Of a stretch of 64,000 nucleotides of DNA, positions 56,029-64,000 are shown in pieces. The stretch covers positions 1,054,001 to 1,118,000 of the forward strand of contig CANMJD010000001.1 in assembly GCA_947498155.1 (NCBI GenBank), in the 5' to 3' direction. Origin of the DNA: an uncultured Pseudoruegeria sp. Lineage in GTDB: Bacteria > Pseudomonadota > Alphaproteobacteria > Rhodobacterales > Rhodobacteraceae. The notes under the pieces were generated by a model. The model was not told the DNA's origin and searched no databases. It saw nothing but the letters and a program-made list of their open reading frames with translations. Numbering within the stretch: position 1 is the first letter of the stretch; every line of letters begins with the position of its first letter. The translations under genes and the position numbers were made by a program.

Positions 56029-56901
56029 ATGACTTATGATGTAGCTTTGGGCGATCGCGCCTATTCCAGCTGGTCGCTGCGCGGCTGGCTTTTGTTTGAA
56101 AAATTCGGACTTCCGGCACGGTTTCGTTTCGGGCGTTTATACACTCAGGCCTTTCCCGACATGCTTAAGGATTTCGCCCCGGCCAAAACCGTGCCGGTCA
56201 TGCGCACGCCCGATGGTGTGGTTATTCCGGAATCCTTGGCCATCGCAGAGGAGTTGCACAGCCGCCATCCAGAGGCCGGTCTTTGGCCCAGTGACCCAAA
56301 GGCCCGCGCCATTGCCCGGGTCCTAACCACCGAAATGCACGCCGGGTTTGGCGCATTGCGGGACGCCTGCCCGATGAACTTGCGCGTGTCCTACGAGGAT
56401 TGTGCGCCGAGTGACGCCGTTCTGGCTGATTTGCGGCGACTTGAGAAAATCTGGGCTTGGGCGCGGTCAGAAACCGGGGCGACGGGTCCTTGGCTTTGCG
56501 GCGATTATAGCATTGCCGATGCATTTTATGCGCCAATCGCGGGCCGGATCGCCGGGTATGGTTTACAGGTTAACGCAATGGCACAGGCCTATGTGGATGC
56601 GCATTTGTCGGACCCTGCTTTTCGAAAATGGCGCGCAATGGGGCTTGTGGACGGGGAGGATCAGGCCTTTTACAAACGCGACTATCCGCAAAAGCCATGG
56701 CCCGGGCCACAGCCACTTGCCGCCGCTGCAACAGAACGATCGGATGCGGAAAATGCAACCTGTCCCTACTCCGGTAAGGAAAATACACATTTTCTGGAAA
56801 TAGACGGGCGTGTCTTTGGCTTTTGCAACGTCTTTTGCCGCAACAAAACCGTTGCCGATCCCGAAGCATGGCCTGCATTCATGGAAATTTACCTTTCTTA
56901 A
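56029..56901 (+). CDS. Glutathione S-transferase with C-terminal cysteine-rich extension
   Basis: A 290-residue protein. Residues 1-80 are a thioredoxin-like GST domain (YDVALGDRAYSSWSLRGWLL, KTVPVMRTPDGVVIPESLAIAEEL), and residues 90-215 are the helical domain with GPWLCGDYSIADAFYAPI. A 48-residue tail follows with CPYSGK (Cys245) and FGFCNVFC (Cys266, Cys270), resembling a YHS- or TRASH-like metal-binding finger. Standard GSTs stop near residue 220. The tail may bind a metal or respond to metals or thiols. Confidence 0.85.
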   Translation: MTYDVALGDRAYSSWSLRGWLLFEKFGLPARFRFGRLYTQAFPDMLKDFAPAKTVPVMRTPDGVVIPESLAIAEELHSRHPEAGLWPSDPKARAIARVLTTEMHAGFGALRDACPMNLRVSYEDCAPSDAVLADLRRLEKIWAWARSETGATGPWLCGDYSIADAFYAPIAGRIAGYGLQVNAMAQAYVDAHLSDPAFRKWRAMGLVDGEDQAFYKRDYPQKPWPGPQPLAAAATERSDAENATCPYSGKENTHFLEIDGRVFGFCNVFCRNKTVADPEAWPAFMEIYLS

Positions 56902-56908
56902 ACCTTCC

Positions 56909-56938
56909 CTCCGTTAACCTTAATTTGGGTTAACGGAG
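56909..56938 (+). promoter_or_regulatory. Perfect 11-bp inverted repeat containing the comM ribosome binding site
   Basis: CTCCGTTAACC and GGTTAACGGAG are separated by eight bases. The GGAG at the end of the right arm is the ribosome binding site, seven bases before the comM ATG at 56946. In RNA it would be fully paired. The repeat lies 8 bp after the GST stop. There is no T-run, so a terminator role is less likely. Confidence 0.75.
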
Positions 56939-56945
56939 CTTACGC

Positions 56946-58460
56946 ATGGTTGCACGTTGTTACACCGTCGCCTTTGAGGGCATCGAGGCGCGGCTGGTAG
57001 AGGTCCAATGCGCTATTACCGCCGGTTTACCGGCCTTTTCAATTGTCGGCCTGCCGGATAAAGCTGTCTCCGAAGCCAAAGATCGGCTGCGTGCCGCGCT
57101 CTCGTCCATGTCAATTGCGCTGCCGTCCCGCCGTATCACCGTAAACCTGTCTCCGGCAGACCTGCCAAAAATCGGGTCGCATTTCGATCTGCCCATCGCT
57201 TTGGCGGTGCTGGCCGCCCTCGACATCCTGCCTCAAGCTGATTTGGAAGACACGGTGTCCTTGGGTGAATTGTCTTTGGACGGCGGCTTGGTCGGCGTCA
57301 TCGGCGCATTGCCCGCCGCCATGGCCGCCAGTGCGGCGGATAAGGGATTGATTTGCCCAAAACCTTGCGGCGCAGAGGCCGCATGGGTCGGCGCGGCAAA
57401 AGTTCTGGCGGCGGAGTCATTAAACGAAGTTGTGCGTCATTTCACCGGCGATGCGCCCCTGTTGCCCAGCGCGCCCGGTGAAATCATCCCTGCTACGCTG
57501 ACTAAAGATATGAGAGAAGTAAAAGGACAGGAGCGAGCCAAACGCGCGCTTGAAATCGCTGCGGCAGGCCGCCACCACTTGCTCCTTGTCGGGCCACCGG
57601 GGTCGGGAAAATCAATGCTGGCGGCCCGTTTGCCCGGCATTTTGCCGCCGCTTACGCCTGCTGAAGCGCTCGAAACCTCTATGATCCATTCGCTGGCAGG
57701 CCTTTTGGATGAGGGCGGCATTTCGCGCAGCCGTCCGTTTTGCGAACCCCATCACACAGCCTCTATGGCGGCGATTGTCGGGGGCGGCAAAGGCGCAAAA
57801 CCGGGGCAGATATCGCTGGCCCATAATGGGGTGCTGTTCATGGATGAGTTCCCCGAATTCGCCCGGCCCGTTCTGGAAACCCTGCGCCAACCGATCGAGA
57901 CCGGCACCGTTGTGATTGCGCGGGCCAATGCGCATATTCGCTACCCCTGCAAATTCCTGCTGGTGGCTGCCGCGAACCCCTGTCGCTGCGGCTATCTGAG
58001 CGATCCGAACAGGGCCTGCGCGCGCGTCCCCGACTGCGGTGTTGATTATCTGGGGCGCATATCCGGCCCCCTTATGGATCGCTTTGATCTACGTATCGAG
58101 GTGCCGCCGGTTGGATTTATGGATCTGGACCTGCCGGAAACCGGTGAGCCCTCTGAAACGATTGCAAAAAGGGTGGCGGCGGCGCGCGACATTCAGTCGG
58201 CGCGCTATGCGGAATTTGACGATATCCGCGTCAATGTCGATGCCGAAGGGCGTTTGCTAGAAACATACGCCAAACCCGGTGAGGACGGTCAGAAATTTCT
58301 CAATAAAGCGGCAGAGCGGTTTGGGCTCAGTGCGCGCGGGTACCACCGTATTCTGCGGGTCGCGCGCACCATTGCCGATCTCGATCAAAGCGAAAGCCTT
58401 CAGCAAAACCATATCGCCGAGGCTCTCAGTTTTAGACTGGCCTCAGCGCTGCAATCATGA
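56946..58460 (+). CDS. comM: YifB/ComM family Mg-chelatase-like AAA ATPase
   Basis: A 504-residue protein. The N-terminal ChlI/Lon-like domain has AFEGIEARLVEVQCAITAGLP-type start and RRITVNLSPADLPKIGSHFDLPIAL. The AAA domain has Walker A GPPGSGKSMLAAR, Walker B GVLFMDEFPEF and the C-terminal domain LSARGYHRILRVARTIADL. ComM acts as a branch-migration helicase in natural transformation. Its ribosome binding site lies in a strong hairpin. Its stop abuts the gshB stop on the opposite strand. Confidence 0.94.
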   Translation: MVARCYTVAFEGIEARLVEVQCAITAGLPAFSIVGLPDKAVSEAKDRLRAALSSMSIALPSRRITVNLSPADLPKIGSHFDLPIALAVLAALDILPQADLEDTVSLGELSLDGGLVGVIGALPAAMAASAADKGLICPKPCGAEAAWVGAAKVLAAESLNEVVRHFTGDAPLLPSAPGEIIPATLTKDMREVKGQERAKRALEIAAAGRHHLLLVGPPGSGKSMLAARLPGILPPLTPAEALETSMIHSLAGLLDEGGISRSRPFCEPHHTASMAAIVGGGKGAKPGQISLAHNGVLFMDEFPEFARPVLETLRQPIETGTVVIARANAHIRYPCKFLLVAAANPCRCGYLSDPNRACARVPDCGVDYLGRISGPLMDRFDLRIEVPPVGFMDLDLPETGEPSETIAKRVAAARDIQSARYAEFDDIRVNVDAEGRLLETYAKPGEDGQKFLNKAAERFGLSARGYHRILRVARTIADLDQSESLQQNHIAEALSFRLASALQS

Positions 58461-59402
58461 TCAACGACGTTTTGCTTCGATGGCTTCCCAGATTTTGGCC
58501 GCAACGTTTATCCCGTCAAAACGCTCCAGCTCCTGAATGCCAGTGGGCGAAGTTACGTTGATTTCGGTCATATAATCCCCGATCACATCGATGCCGACAA
58601 AAATTTGGCCCTTTTCCTTCAGGGTTGGCCCGATGGCGGCACAGATTTCCAGATCGCGTTCGGTCAGGCCCACTTTTTCCGGACGCCCACCCACATGCAT
58701 ATTCGATCGGGTTTCACCGGCGGCAGGCACACGATTAATGGCCCCGACAGGCTCTCCATCAATCAGAATCACGCGTTTGTCGCCATTGGATACATCCGGC
58801 AGAAACTTTTGCGCAATCAGGGACTCGCGGTTAATGCCCGCAAACAGCTCATGCAAAGACGCCAGATTGCGATCGTTCTCATCCAACCGGAAAACGCCAG
58901 CCCCCCCATTGCCGTAAAGGGGCTTTAGAATGATGTCTTTATGTTTGGCCTTAAACGCTTTGATCGTCTCCAGATCCCGCGCAATCAACGTCGGCGGGGT
59001 ATAATCGGCAAATTGCAGAACCAACAATTTCTCCGGATAATTGCGCACCCAGAAAGGATCATTCACAACCAATGTGCCGGGGTGGATCATATCGAGAAGG
59101 TGGGTCGTCGTGATATAGCCCATATCAAACGGAGGGTCCTGACGCAGCCAGACCACATCCCATTCAGACAGATCAATGTCGGTCTCTTCCCCCAGGGTGA
59201 AATGGTTACCCTTTTCGCGCCGCACCTCAAGCGGCCAACCTCGCGCCATCACGCGCCCTTCGCGGAAAGAAATCTGGTCCGGCGTATAATAAAAAAGCTC
59301 ATGCCCGCGCGCTTGCGCCTCTTCGGCAATACGAAATGTGCTATCGGCCTCAATATCAATCGGCGCGATGGGATCCATCTGAATGGCAACTTTAAGCGAC
59401 AT
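58461..59402 (-). CDS. gshB: Glutathione synthetase
   Basis: Joins gamma-glutamylcysteine and glycine with ATP. It has 313 residues of the ATP-grasp family: [70 protein letters not shown] and [26 protein letters not shown] precedes the ATG. It follows yraN by 54 bp on the same strand. Glutathione also serves the GST 3 kb away. Confidence 0.96.
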   Translation of the reverse strand: MSLKVAIQMDPIAPIDIEADSTFRIAEEAQARGHELFYYTPDQISFREGRVMARGWPLEVRREKGNHFTLGEETDIDLSEWDVVWLRQDPPFDMGYITTTHLLDMIHPGTLVVNDPFWVRNYPEKLLVLQFADYTPPTLIARDLETIKAFKAKHKDIILKPLYGNGGAGVFRLDENDRNLASLHELFAGINRESLIAQKFLPDVSNGDKRVILIDGEPVGAINRVPAAGETRSNMHVGGRPEKVGLTERDLEICAAIGPTLKEKGQIFVGIDVIGDYMTEINVTSPTGIQELERFDGINVAAKIWEAIEAKRR

Positions 59403-59456
59403 GGCAAATCTCCTTTGCTCCTACATGGCGCAGCCGCCCCATAGGTTCAATGGGTC

Positions 59457-59810
59457 TTAACCGGCCATCAAGGCATTCTCAATCACTTGAATTTGACCGG
59501 CATCATTTACCAAGGCGACGTCAAACCGCATTTCTGAATTCAGCCCATTTGGCTCTGCCCCAATGAATTCTTCGGCGGCAGTCATGATCCGCTGGATTTG
59601 CCGCCGCGACAGCCGCTGGGCCGCCCGTTCAAAACTGCGGCTTTTTTTCACTTCGACAAAAACCAGTTCATCGCCCTGTTGCAGGATCAGATCCACCTCG
59701 CCGCTGCGTCCGCGCCAACGTCGTTTACGGGTTCGCAATCCGGCGCGGTGGTAATATCGTTCGGCAATGCCTTCGGCGCAAAGGCCTGCATGATAATTGG
59801 TTTTTTGCAT
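59457..59810 (-). CDS. yraN: YraN/UPF0102 family endonuclease-like protein
   Basis: A 117-residue protein with a restriction-nuclease-like core: GLCAEGIAERYY, RRWRGRSGEVDLILQQGDELVFVEVKKS (Asp and ExK), and SEMRFDVALV. Its cellular role is not settled. It lies between rsmI and gshB on the same strand, matching the conserved rsmI-lpoA-yraN neighbourhood of many proteobacteria. Confidence 0.9.
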   Translation of the reverse strand: MQKTNYHAGLCAEGIAERYYHRAGLRTRKRRWRGRSGEVDLILQQGDELVFVEVKKSRSFERAAQRLSRRQIQRIMTAAEEFIGAEPNGLNSEMRFDVALVNDAGQIQVIENALMAG

Positions 59811-59865
59811 ATCGACTCAATCCTTGTGCAGATCAAGCTTTAGCACCTGTTCAGCTAATTTTTCC

Positions 59866-60720
59866 TTAATCAGAAAGTTTTAGCGCATTTTGATACACTT
59901 CGCGACGGGGAAGGTCATAGGCTTCTGCCACCATGGCCGCTGCATCCTTGACCGATAATGTCTGTAGCGCTTTTCGCAGGGCGGCTTCGACATCGCCTTC
60001 TGCCAATGCGACCTTTCGCTGACGATCGACTAAAATCACGATTTCACCCTTAATCGAACGGGCTGCATATTGCTCTTGCAATTCAGCCAGCGTCCCACGC
60101 GAGATTTCTTCGAATTTTTTGGTCAATTCCCGACACACCGCTGCCGGTCGCTGCTCACCGAGCACCAGTGCCATATCTTTCAGAGATGCAACCAATCGTT
60201 TGGGTGATTCATAAAAACAAAGGGTTGCCGGCGTGTCGCGCAGTTCTGTCAGAACCGCTCGCCGTTGCCCTTTGGCGGTTGGTAGAAAACCGGCAAAGAA
60301 AAACCGGTCTGTGGGCAACCCTGCAATCGAAAGTGCGGTGATCATGGCTGACGGTCCGGGGGCCGAGGTCACCGGCAGGCCGGCTTCGATCACCCCTTGC
60401 GCAAGGGCAAAGCCGGGGTCAGCAACCAAGGGTGTGCCCGCCTCAGAAGCATAGGCCACCGATTTGCCATCCTTCAGATGCCGCAACAGCTTGGGGCGCG
60501 CGTTTTCGCCGTTATGATCGTGATAGGCGATCAATGGCCGATCCGCGAGGGGCACCCCGTGGATGTCCATAAGCCGCCGCAGGGTACGCGTGTCTTCGGC
60601 CGCCAGCACATCAGCAGACGCCAATACATCAAGGGCGCGCAGGGTAATATCACGGGCCGTACCGATGGGCGTCGCAACAAAATAGAGCCCTGCCGAAAGG
60701 GGGCGGATCTGGTAATTCAT
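59866..60720 (-). CDS. rsmI: 16S rRNA (cytidine-1402-2'-O)-methyltransferase
   Basis: Methylates C1402 of 16S rRNA in the decoding centre. It has 284 residues with LYFVATPIGTARDITLRAL, VLAAEDTRTLRRL, VAYASEAGTPLVADPGFALAQG, GPSAMITALSIAGLP and FFAGFLPTAKGQRR, all RsmI features. A TTG at 60723 precedes the ATG chosen. It is divergent from the lpoA-like gene. Confidence 0.95.
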   Translation of the reverse strand: MNYQIRPLSAGLYFVATPIGTARDITLRALDVLASADVLAAEDTRTLRRLMDIHGVPLADRPLIAYHDHNGENARPKLLRHLKDGKSVAYASEAGTPLVADPGFALAQGVIEAGLPVTSAPGPSAMITALSIAGLPTDRFFFAGFLPTAKGQRRAVLTELRDTPATLCFYESPKRLVASLKDMALVLGEQRPAAVCRELTKKFEEISRGTLAELQEQYAARSIKGEIVILVDRQRKVALAEGDVEAALRKALQTLSVKDAAAMVAEAYDLPRREVYQNALKLSD

Positions 60721-60813
60721 CAAAGGGGCCCGCTGCTATCGTTTACACTTGCGCCGCAACCAATTAGGGTTCGGTGGTATATTCTGACTGCCTGAGGGTA
60801 AGAGGTCCAGCCC

Positions 60814-61995
60814 ATGTTTTCCTTTTCTAGTTTTTCCCCGAAGCCGGTTACGCTTGCGCTCGCAGCGGCCGCATCCTTTTCGCTTGCTGCCTGTGATCCG
60901 GTCAGCCTGAATAGCGGCGCAAGCGGCCCGAGTATCAATACCTCAAAACCCGTTCAGGTGGCCCTTTTGGTCCCCAAAGGCTCTGGTCAGGCCAGCGATC
61001 AGCAGATTGCCCAAAGCCTTGAAAACGCCGCCCGCCTGGCGATGGGTGATCTGGATGGGGTTACCATTGATCTGCGCGTGTACGACACGGCAGGCTCGGC
61101 CAATCAGGCCGCTGCCGTTGCCGCACAAGCCGCCAGCGACGGAGCCAAAATCATTCTTGGCCCGCTTTATGCCCAATCGGCCAACGCAGCCGGGCTGGCG
61201 ACGGCCTCCAAGAATATCAACGTGCTGGCCTTTTCTAACAATACCGCCGTGGCGGGAGGCAATGTGTATGTCTTAGGTAATACCTTTGAAAACACCGCCA
61301 ACCGCGTCGTGAGCTATGCCCGCCAGCAGGGCAAAAACAATATGATTGTGGTCGCGGCAGATAATGTCGCGGGCGAACAGGGTGCAGCTGCGGTGCAAAG
61401 CGCGGCCAGCCGACAAGGCGTTTCAGTTGGCGCGACCATCAAGCACCAGTTTTCTCAGCAAGGCATTGTCGACGCCGTTCCGGCGGTAAAGTCTGCTGTG
61501 ACCCAAACCGGTGCAGATTCGGTGTTCTTTACCTCAGAAACAGCCGGTGCTCTGCCGCTATTGACACAATTGCTGCCCGAAGCCGGTGTTGATCCGAGCG
61601 TGACTAAGTTTCTGGGATTGACCCGTTGGGATATTCCCGCCGCAACGCTTGCGCTTCCGGGCGTTCAGGGTGGCTGGTTCGCCATTCCTGATCCGGGTGT
61701 TCAGGCGAGCTATCAGTCGCGTTATTCCGCCACTTATGGCAGCGCCCCGCATCCGATTGCCGGTCTGGCCTATGATGGTATTGCCGCTATTGGGGCCTCT
61801 GTGAAAGCCGGGCGCGCCGATGCATTGGCAAAATCGGGCCTGACCCAGTCCTCGGGCTTTGTCGGGGTGAATGGTATCTTCCGTTTTCTGCCCAATGGCA
61901 CTAATGAACGGGCCATGGCAATCGCCGAAATCCGAAATCAACAGGTAACCGTCATTGACCCTGCCCCAAAAAGCTTCCGCGGCGCCGGCTTCTAA
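60814..61995 (+). CDS. LpoA-like penicillin-binding protein activator lipoprotein
   Basis: A 393-residue lipoprotein: the signal peptide ends in SFSLAAC, with Cys27 as the lipidation site. The mature part has the periplasmic binding fold of LpoA's C-terminal domain (VALLVPKGSGQASDQQIAQSLENAARLA, IILGPLYAQSANAAGLAT, VLAFSNNTAVAGGNVYVLG). It lacks the N-terminal TPR domain of E. coli LpoA, as is usual in alphaproteobacteria. In E. coli, LpoA activates the peptidoglycan synthase PBP1A. The neighbourhood with rsmI and yraN supports the call. Confidence 0.85.
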   Translation: MFSFSSFSPKPVTLALAAAASFSLAACDPVSLNSGASGPSINTSKPVQVALLVPKGSGQASDQQIAQSLENAARLAMGDLDGVTIDLRVYDTAGSANQAAAVAAQAASDGAKIILGPLYAQSANAAGLATASKNINVLAFSNNTAVAGGNVYVLGNTFENTANRVVSYARQQGKNNMIVVAADNVAGEQGAAAVQSAASRQGVSVGATIKHQFSQQGIVDAVPAVKSAVTQTGADSVFFTSETAGALPLLTQLLPEAGVDPSVTKFLGLTRWDIPAATLALPGVQGGWFAIPDPGVQASYQSRYSATYGSAPHPIAGLAYDGIAAIGASVKAGRADALAKSGLTQSSGFVGVNGIFRFLPNGTNERAMAIAEIRNQQVTVIDPAPKSFRGAGF

Positions 61996-64000
61996 GCTGC
62001 GTAAACTCCCGATCAAACCGCCGGCAGAGTTGATCTGTCCGGCGGAAGAAATTTTTGATCAGGCGGCGATACGCCAGCAACTTGAGACGCTGATTAAAAC
62101 CGCCCCCAACGAGCGCGATATTCGCGCTTTGACGATATCCTGCCTATCGGAGGCACAGAAAACCGGACGGTCGCGGATTGCGGAATCTTTCCTGACCCAT
62201 CCGTTCAAATCGCGGGCGGTCACGCGGTCTTATACCTATTTGACCGATTGTTTGGTCGCGATGGCATTTGAAGTGGCCAACGGGCACATCCACAAGCTGA
62301 ACACCCCCACCAAGGGCGAGCGTTTGACGCTGCTGGCCGTTGGCGGCTATGGCCGCGCCGAAATGGCCCCGTTTTCTGACGTCGACCTACTATTTTTGAC
62401 GCCCTACAAAATCACCCCCTGGGCCGAAAGCGTGATTGAATCCATGCTGTATATCCTGTGGGATTTGCGGCTTAAGGTCGGCCATGCCAGCCGCACGATC
62501 AAGGATTGCCTGCGTTTGGGCAAGGAAGACTACACCATCCGCACTGCGCTTTTGGAAAACCGCTATCTTGTTGGCCACGCGCCCTTGGGGCGCGAGCTGA
62601 ACAACGCGCTCAGCACGCAATTGTTCCAAGGCTCCGAAGTTGAATTCATCGAAGCAAAACTGGCCGAGCGCGACCAGCGGCACAAAAAGCAGGGGCTGCG
62701 CTATGTGGTGGAGCCCAATGTCAAAGAGGGCAAGGGCGGCCTACGTGATCTGCAATCTATGTTCTGGATTGCCAAATACCTGCATGGGGTCAAGGACACC
62801 AAAGAGCTGGTAAAGCTCAAAGTGTTCACCCCTGAAGAATACGCCTCATTCGAGCGCGCTGAGGCCTTTTTGTGGGCCGTGCGCTGCCATCTGCATCTGG
62901 TGGCAAAACGGGCGACCGAACAGCTGACCTTTGATATGCAGGTCGAAGTTGCCGACCGGCTGGGCTATCGGGACCATACCGGACGCCGCGCGGTGGAACA
63001 TTTCATGCAGGACTATTTCCGTCATGCCACCCGCGTGGGCGAATTGACCCGCATTTTCCTGACGGCGCTGGAATCCGAGCAGATCAAGAAAGAACCACTG
63101 CTTGTCGGTTTTTTCCGCCGTCGCAAAAAGCTGCGCCATGGGTTTGTCATCACCGGTGGCCGGATCGGCTTTGCCAGCGAAGAAGAATTCCTGTCTGACA
63201 AACTGAATCTATTGCGCATTTTTGAAGAAGCCCTGCGCACAGGCTATCTTATCCATCCGGATGCGATGCGCGCGATTGTGGCCAATCTGGATTTGATCGA
63301 TGCGGATATGCGCCAGAACAAAGAAGCCGTGCGCATCTTTATGGATTTGCTGCTGAAACACGGCAACCCCGAGCGCAGCCTGCGCCGGATGAACGAGCTT
63401 GGTGTTTTATCGGCCTTTATTCCCGAATTCGAACCCATCGTCGCGATGATGCAGTTCAATATGTATCACAGCTATACCGTCGATGAGCACACCATCCAGT
63501 GCATCTCTAATCTGGCCCAGATCGAACGGGGCGAATTGATCGAGGCACTGCCCGTTGCCACCGGCATTCTGGAAGAAGGGGTGAACCGCAAGGTGCTCTA
63601 CGTTGCCTTGCTGCTGCATGACATCGGCAAAGGCCGGGACGAAGACCACTCAATCCTCGGCGCGCAGATTGCCCGTAAAGTCGCCCCGCGTCTGGGTCTG
63701 AAAAAAGCGGAATGCGAAAGTGTCGAATGGCTGGTGCGCAACCATTTGCTGATGTCGGATGTCGCGCAGAAACGCGATATTTCGGATCCGTCTACCATTC
63801 GCGCCTTTGCCAAACAGGTCAAATCCAAAGAATGGCTGGACCTGCTGACCGTGTTGACGGTCTGTGACATTCGCGGGGTTGGGCCGCATACGTGGAACAA
63901 CTGGAAAGCCACGCTGATCCGCAGTCTGCACAGTGAAACCGCCGCCGCCCTGAAAGACGGGCTGGGAGATCTGAACCGCGGCAAACGCGAGCAGGACGCC
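61955..64000 (+). CDS. glnD: [Protein-PII] uridylyltransferase / uridylyl-removing enzyme (partial, runs off right edge)
   Basis: The nitrogen sensor that uridylylates and de-uridylylates PII. The first 682 codons are present, with no stop before the edge. The frame opens after a stop at 61946. I propose TTG at 61955, overlapping the lpoA-like gene by 41 bp with AGG upstream; a TTG at 62030 is an alternative, and no ATG lies near the start. The nucleotidyltransferase motif GGYGRAEMAPFSDVDLLFL is at about 132-150, followed by VKEGKGGLRDLQSMFWI. The HD domain has LLLHDIGKGRDEDHSILGA. The ACT domains must lie to the right of the window. Confidence 0.9.
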   Translation, partial: MTLPQKASAAPASKLRKLPIKPPAELICPAEEIFDQAAIRQQLETLIKTAPNERDIRALTISCLSEAQKTGRSRIAESFLTHPFKSRAVTRSYTYLTDCLVAMAFEVANGHIHKLNTPTKGERLTLLAVGGYGRAEMAPFSDVDLLFLTPYKITPWAESVIESMLYILWDLRLKVGHASRTIKDCLRLGKEDYTIRTALLENRYLVGHAPLGRELNNALSTQLFQGSEVEFIEAKLAERDQRHKKQGLRYVVEPNVKEGKGGLRDLQSMFWIAKYLHGVKDTKELVKLKVFTPEEYASFERAEAFLWAVRCHLHLVAKRATEQLTFDMQVEVADRLGYRDHTGRRAVEHFMQDYFRHATRVGELTRIFLTALESEQIKKEPLLVGFFRRRKKLRHGFVITGGRIGFASEEEFLSDKLNLLRIFEEALRTGYLIHPDAMRAIVANLDLIDADMRQNKEAVRIFMDLLLKHGNPERSLRRMNELGVLSAFIPEFEPIVAMMQFNMYHSYTVDEHTIQCISNLAQIERGELIEALPVATGILEEGVNRKVLYVALLLHDIGKGRDEDHSILGAQIARKVAPRLGLKKAECESVEWLVRNHLLMSDVAQKRDISDPSTIRAFAKQVKSKEWLDLLTVLTVCDIRGVGPHTWNNWKATLIRSLHSETAAALKDGLGDLNRGKREQDA

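Noticed and set aside
1-64000. CRISPR arrays, insertion sequences or prophage genes
   Set aside because: No regularly spaced repeats, transposase or phage structural motifs were seen on either strand.

Overview
The window is a chromosomal segment of an alphaproteobacterium, most likely a marine Rhodobacterales species of the Roseobacter group. The gene set and gene order point there: HisS-HisZ-short HisG operon, class II (B12-dependent) ribonucleotide reductase, FeS-type bacterial cryptochrome, an Lrp regulator divergent from phenylalanine hydroxylase, xdhABC with a BMP-type ABC importer, a MoeB with an N-terminal membrane segment, coaBC-dut-moeB, and rsmI/lpoA/yraN/gshB. Hand counts of sample lines give about 58-65% GC in core genes. 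No rRNA, tRNA, CRISPR array or insertion sequence was found.

Region 1 (1 to about 9.3 kb) is an accessory island at roughly 42-52% GC. It holds a small antitoxin-like protein (ribbon-helix-helix plus Phd/YefM-like parts), a large PIN-domain protein, a TPR-like/LA2681-type HEPN protein with an intact RX4H motif, and a 1739-residue protein with an N-terminal PD-(D/E)XK (Cap4/DUF4297-like) domain, a STAND-type P-loop NTPase and a very long helical C-terminus. This is the architecture of Avs-like antiphage sensors. The island looks like a defence locus and is the best place in the window for an undescribed system.

Region 2 (9.4-25.2 kb) is housekeeping: nrdJ, a DUF1489 gene, hisG-hisZ-hisS, an Lrp regulator with phhA, slyX, a CIA30 protein, tspO, a secreted protein, the FeS cryptochrome with a DUF2256 mini-gene of under 60 codons, a lipoprotein and dnaE. 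The middle of hisS (about 14.64-15.12 kb) drops to about 46% GC and uses rare codons, while its two ends look native. This suggests intragenic recombination.

Region 3 (25.5-34.9 kb) is a purine operon: xdhA-xdhB-xdhC, an ABC ATPase, two permeases and a BMP-family binding protein, with overlapping start and stop codons, ending in a clear terminator. It couples purine uptake to oxidation by xanthine dehydrogenase.

Region 4 (35-51 kb) has small metabolic units: DUF1993, aldo/keto reductase, DUF938, AhpD-like, a dimethylglycine/sarcosine dehydrogenase-like flavoprotein, panC-panB, a Tol-like propeller, a low-GC sulfotransferase-like gene, a 2-hydroxyacid dehydrogenase, an SH3 protein, a cation diffusion facilitator, a GNAT enzyme, an M3 peptidase, and a polar amino-acid binding protein plus permease separated by a terminator-like hairpin.

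Region 5 (51-64 kb) holds moeB-dut-coaBC, an RpoH-type sigma factor, cobU and a histidine phosphatase, a GST with a cysteine-rich tail, a comM-type AAA ATPase whose ribosome binding site lies in a perfect 11-bp hairpin, gshB, yraN, rsmI, the divergent lpoA-like lipoprotein and the first 682 codons of glnD, which runs off the right edge.
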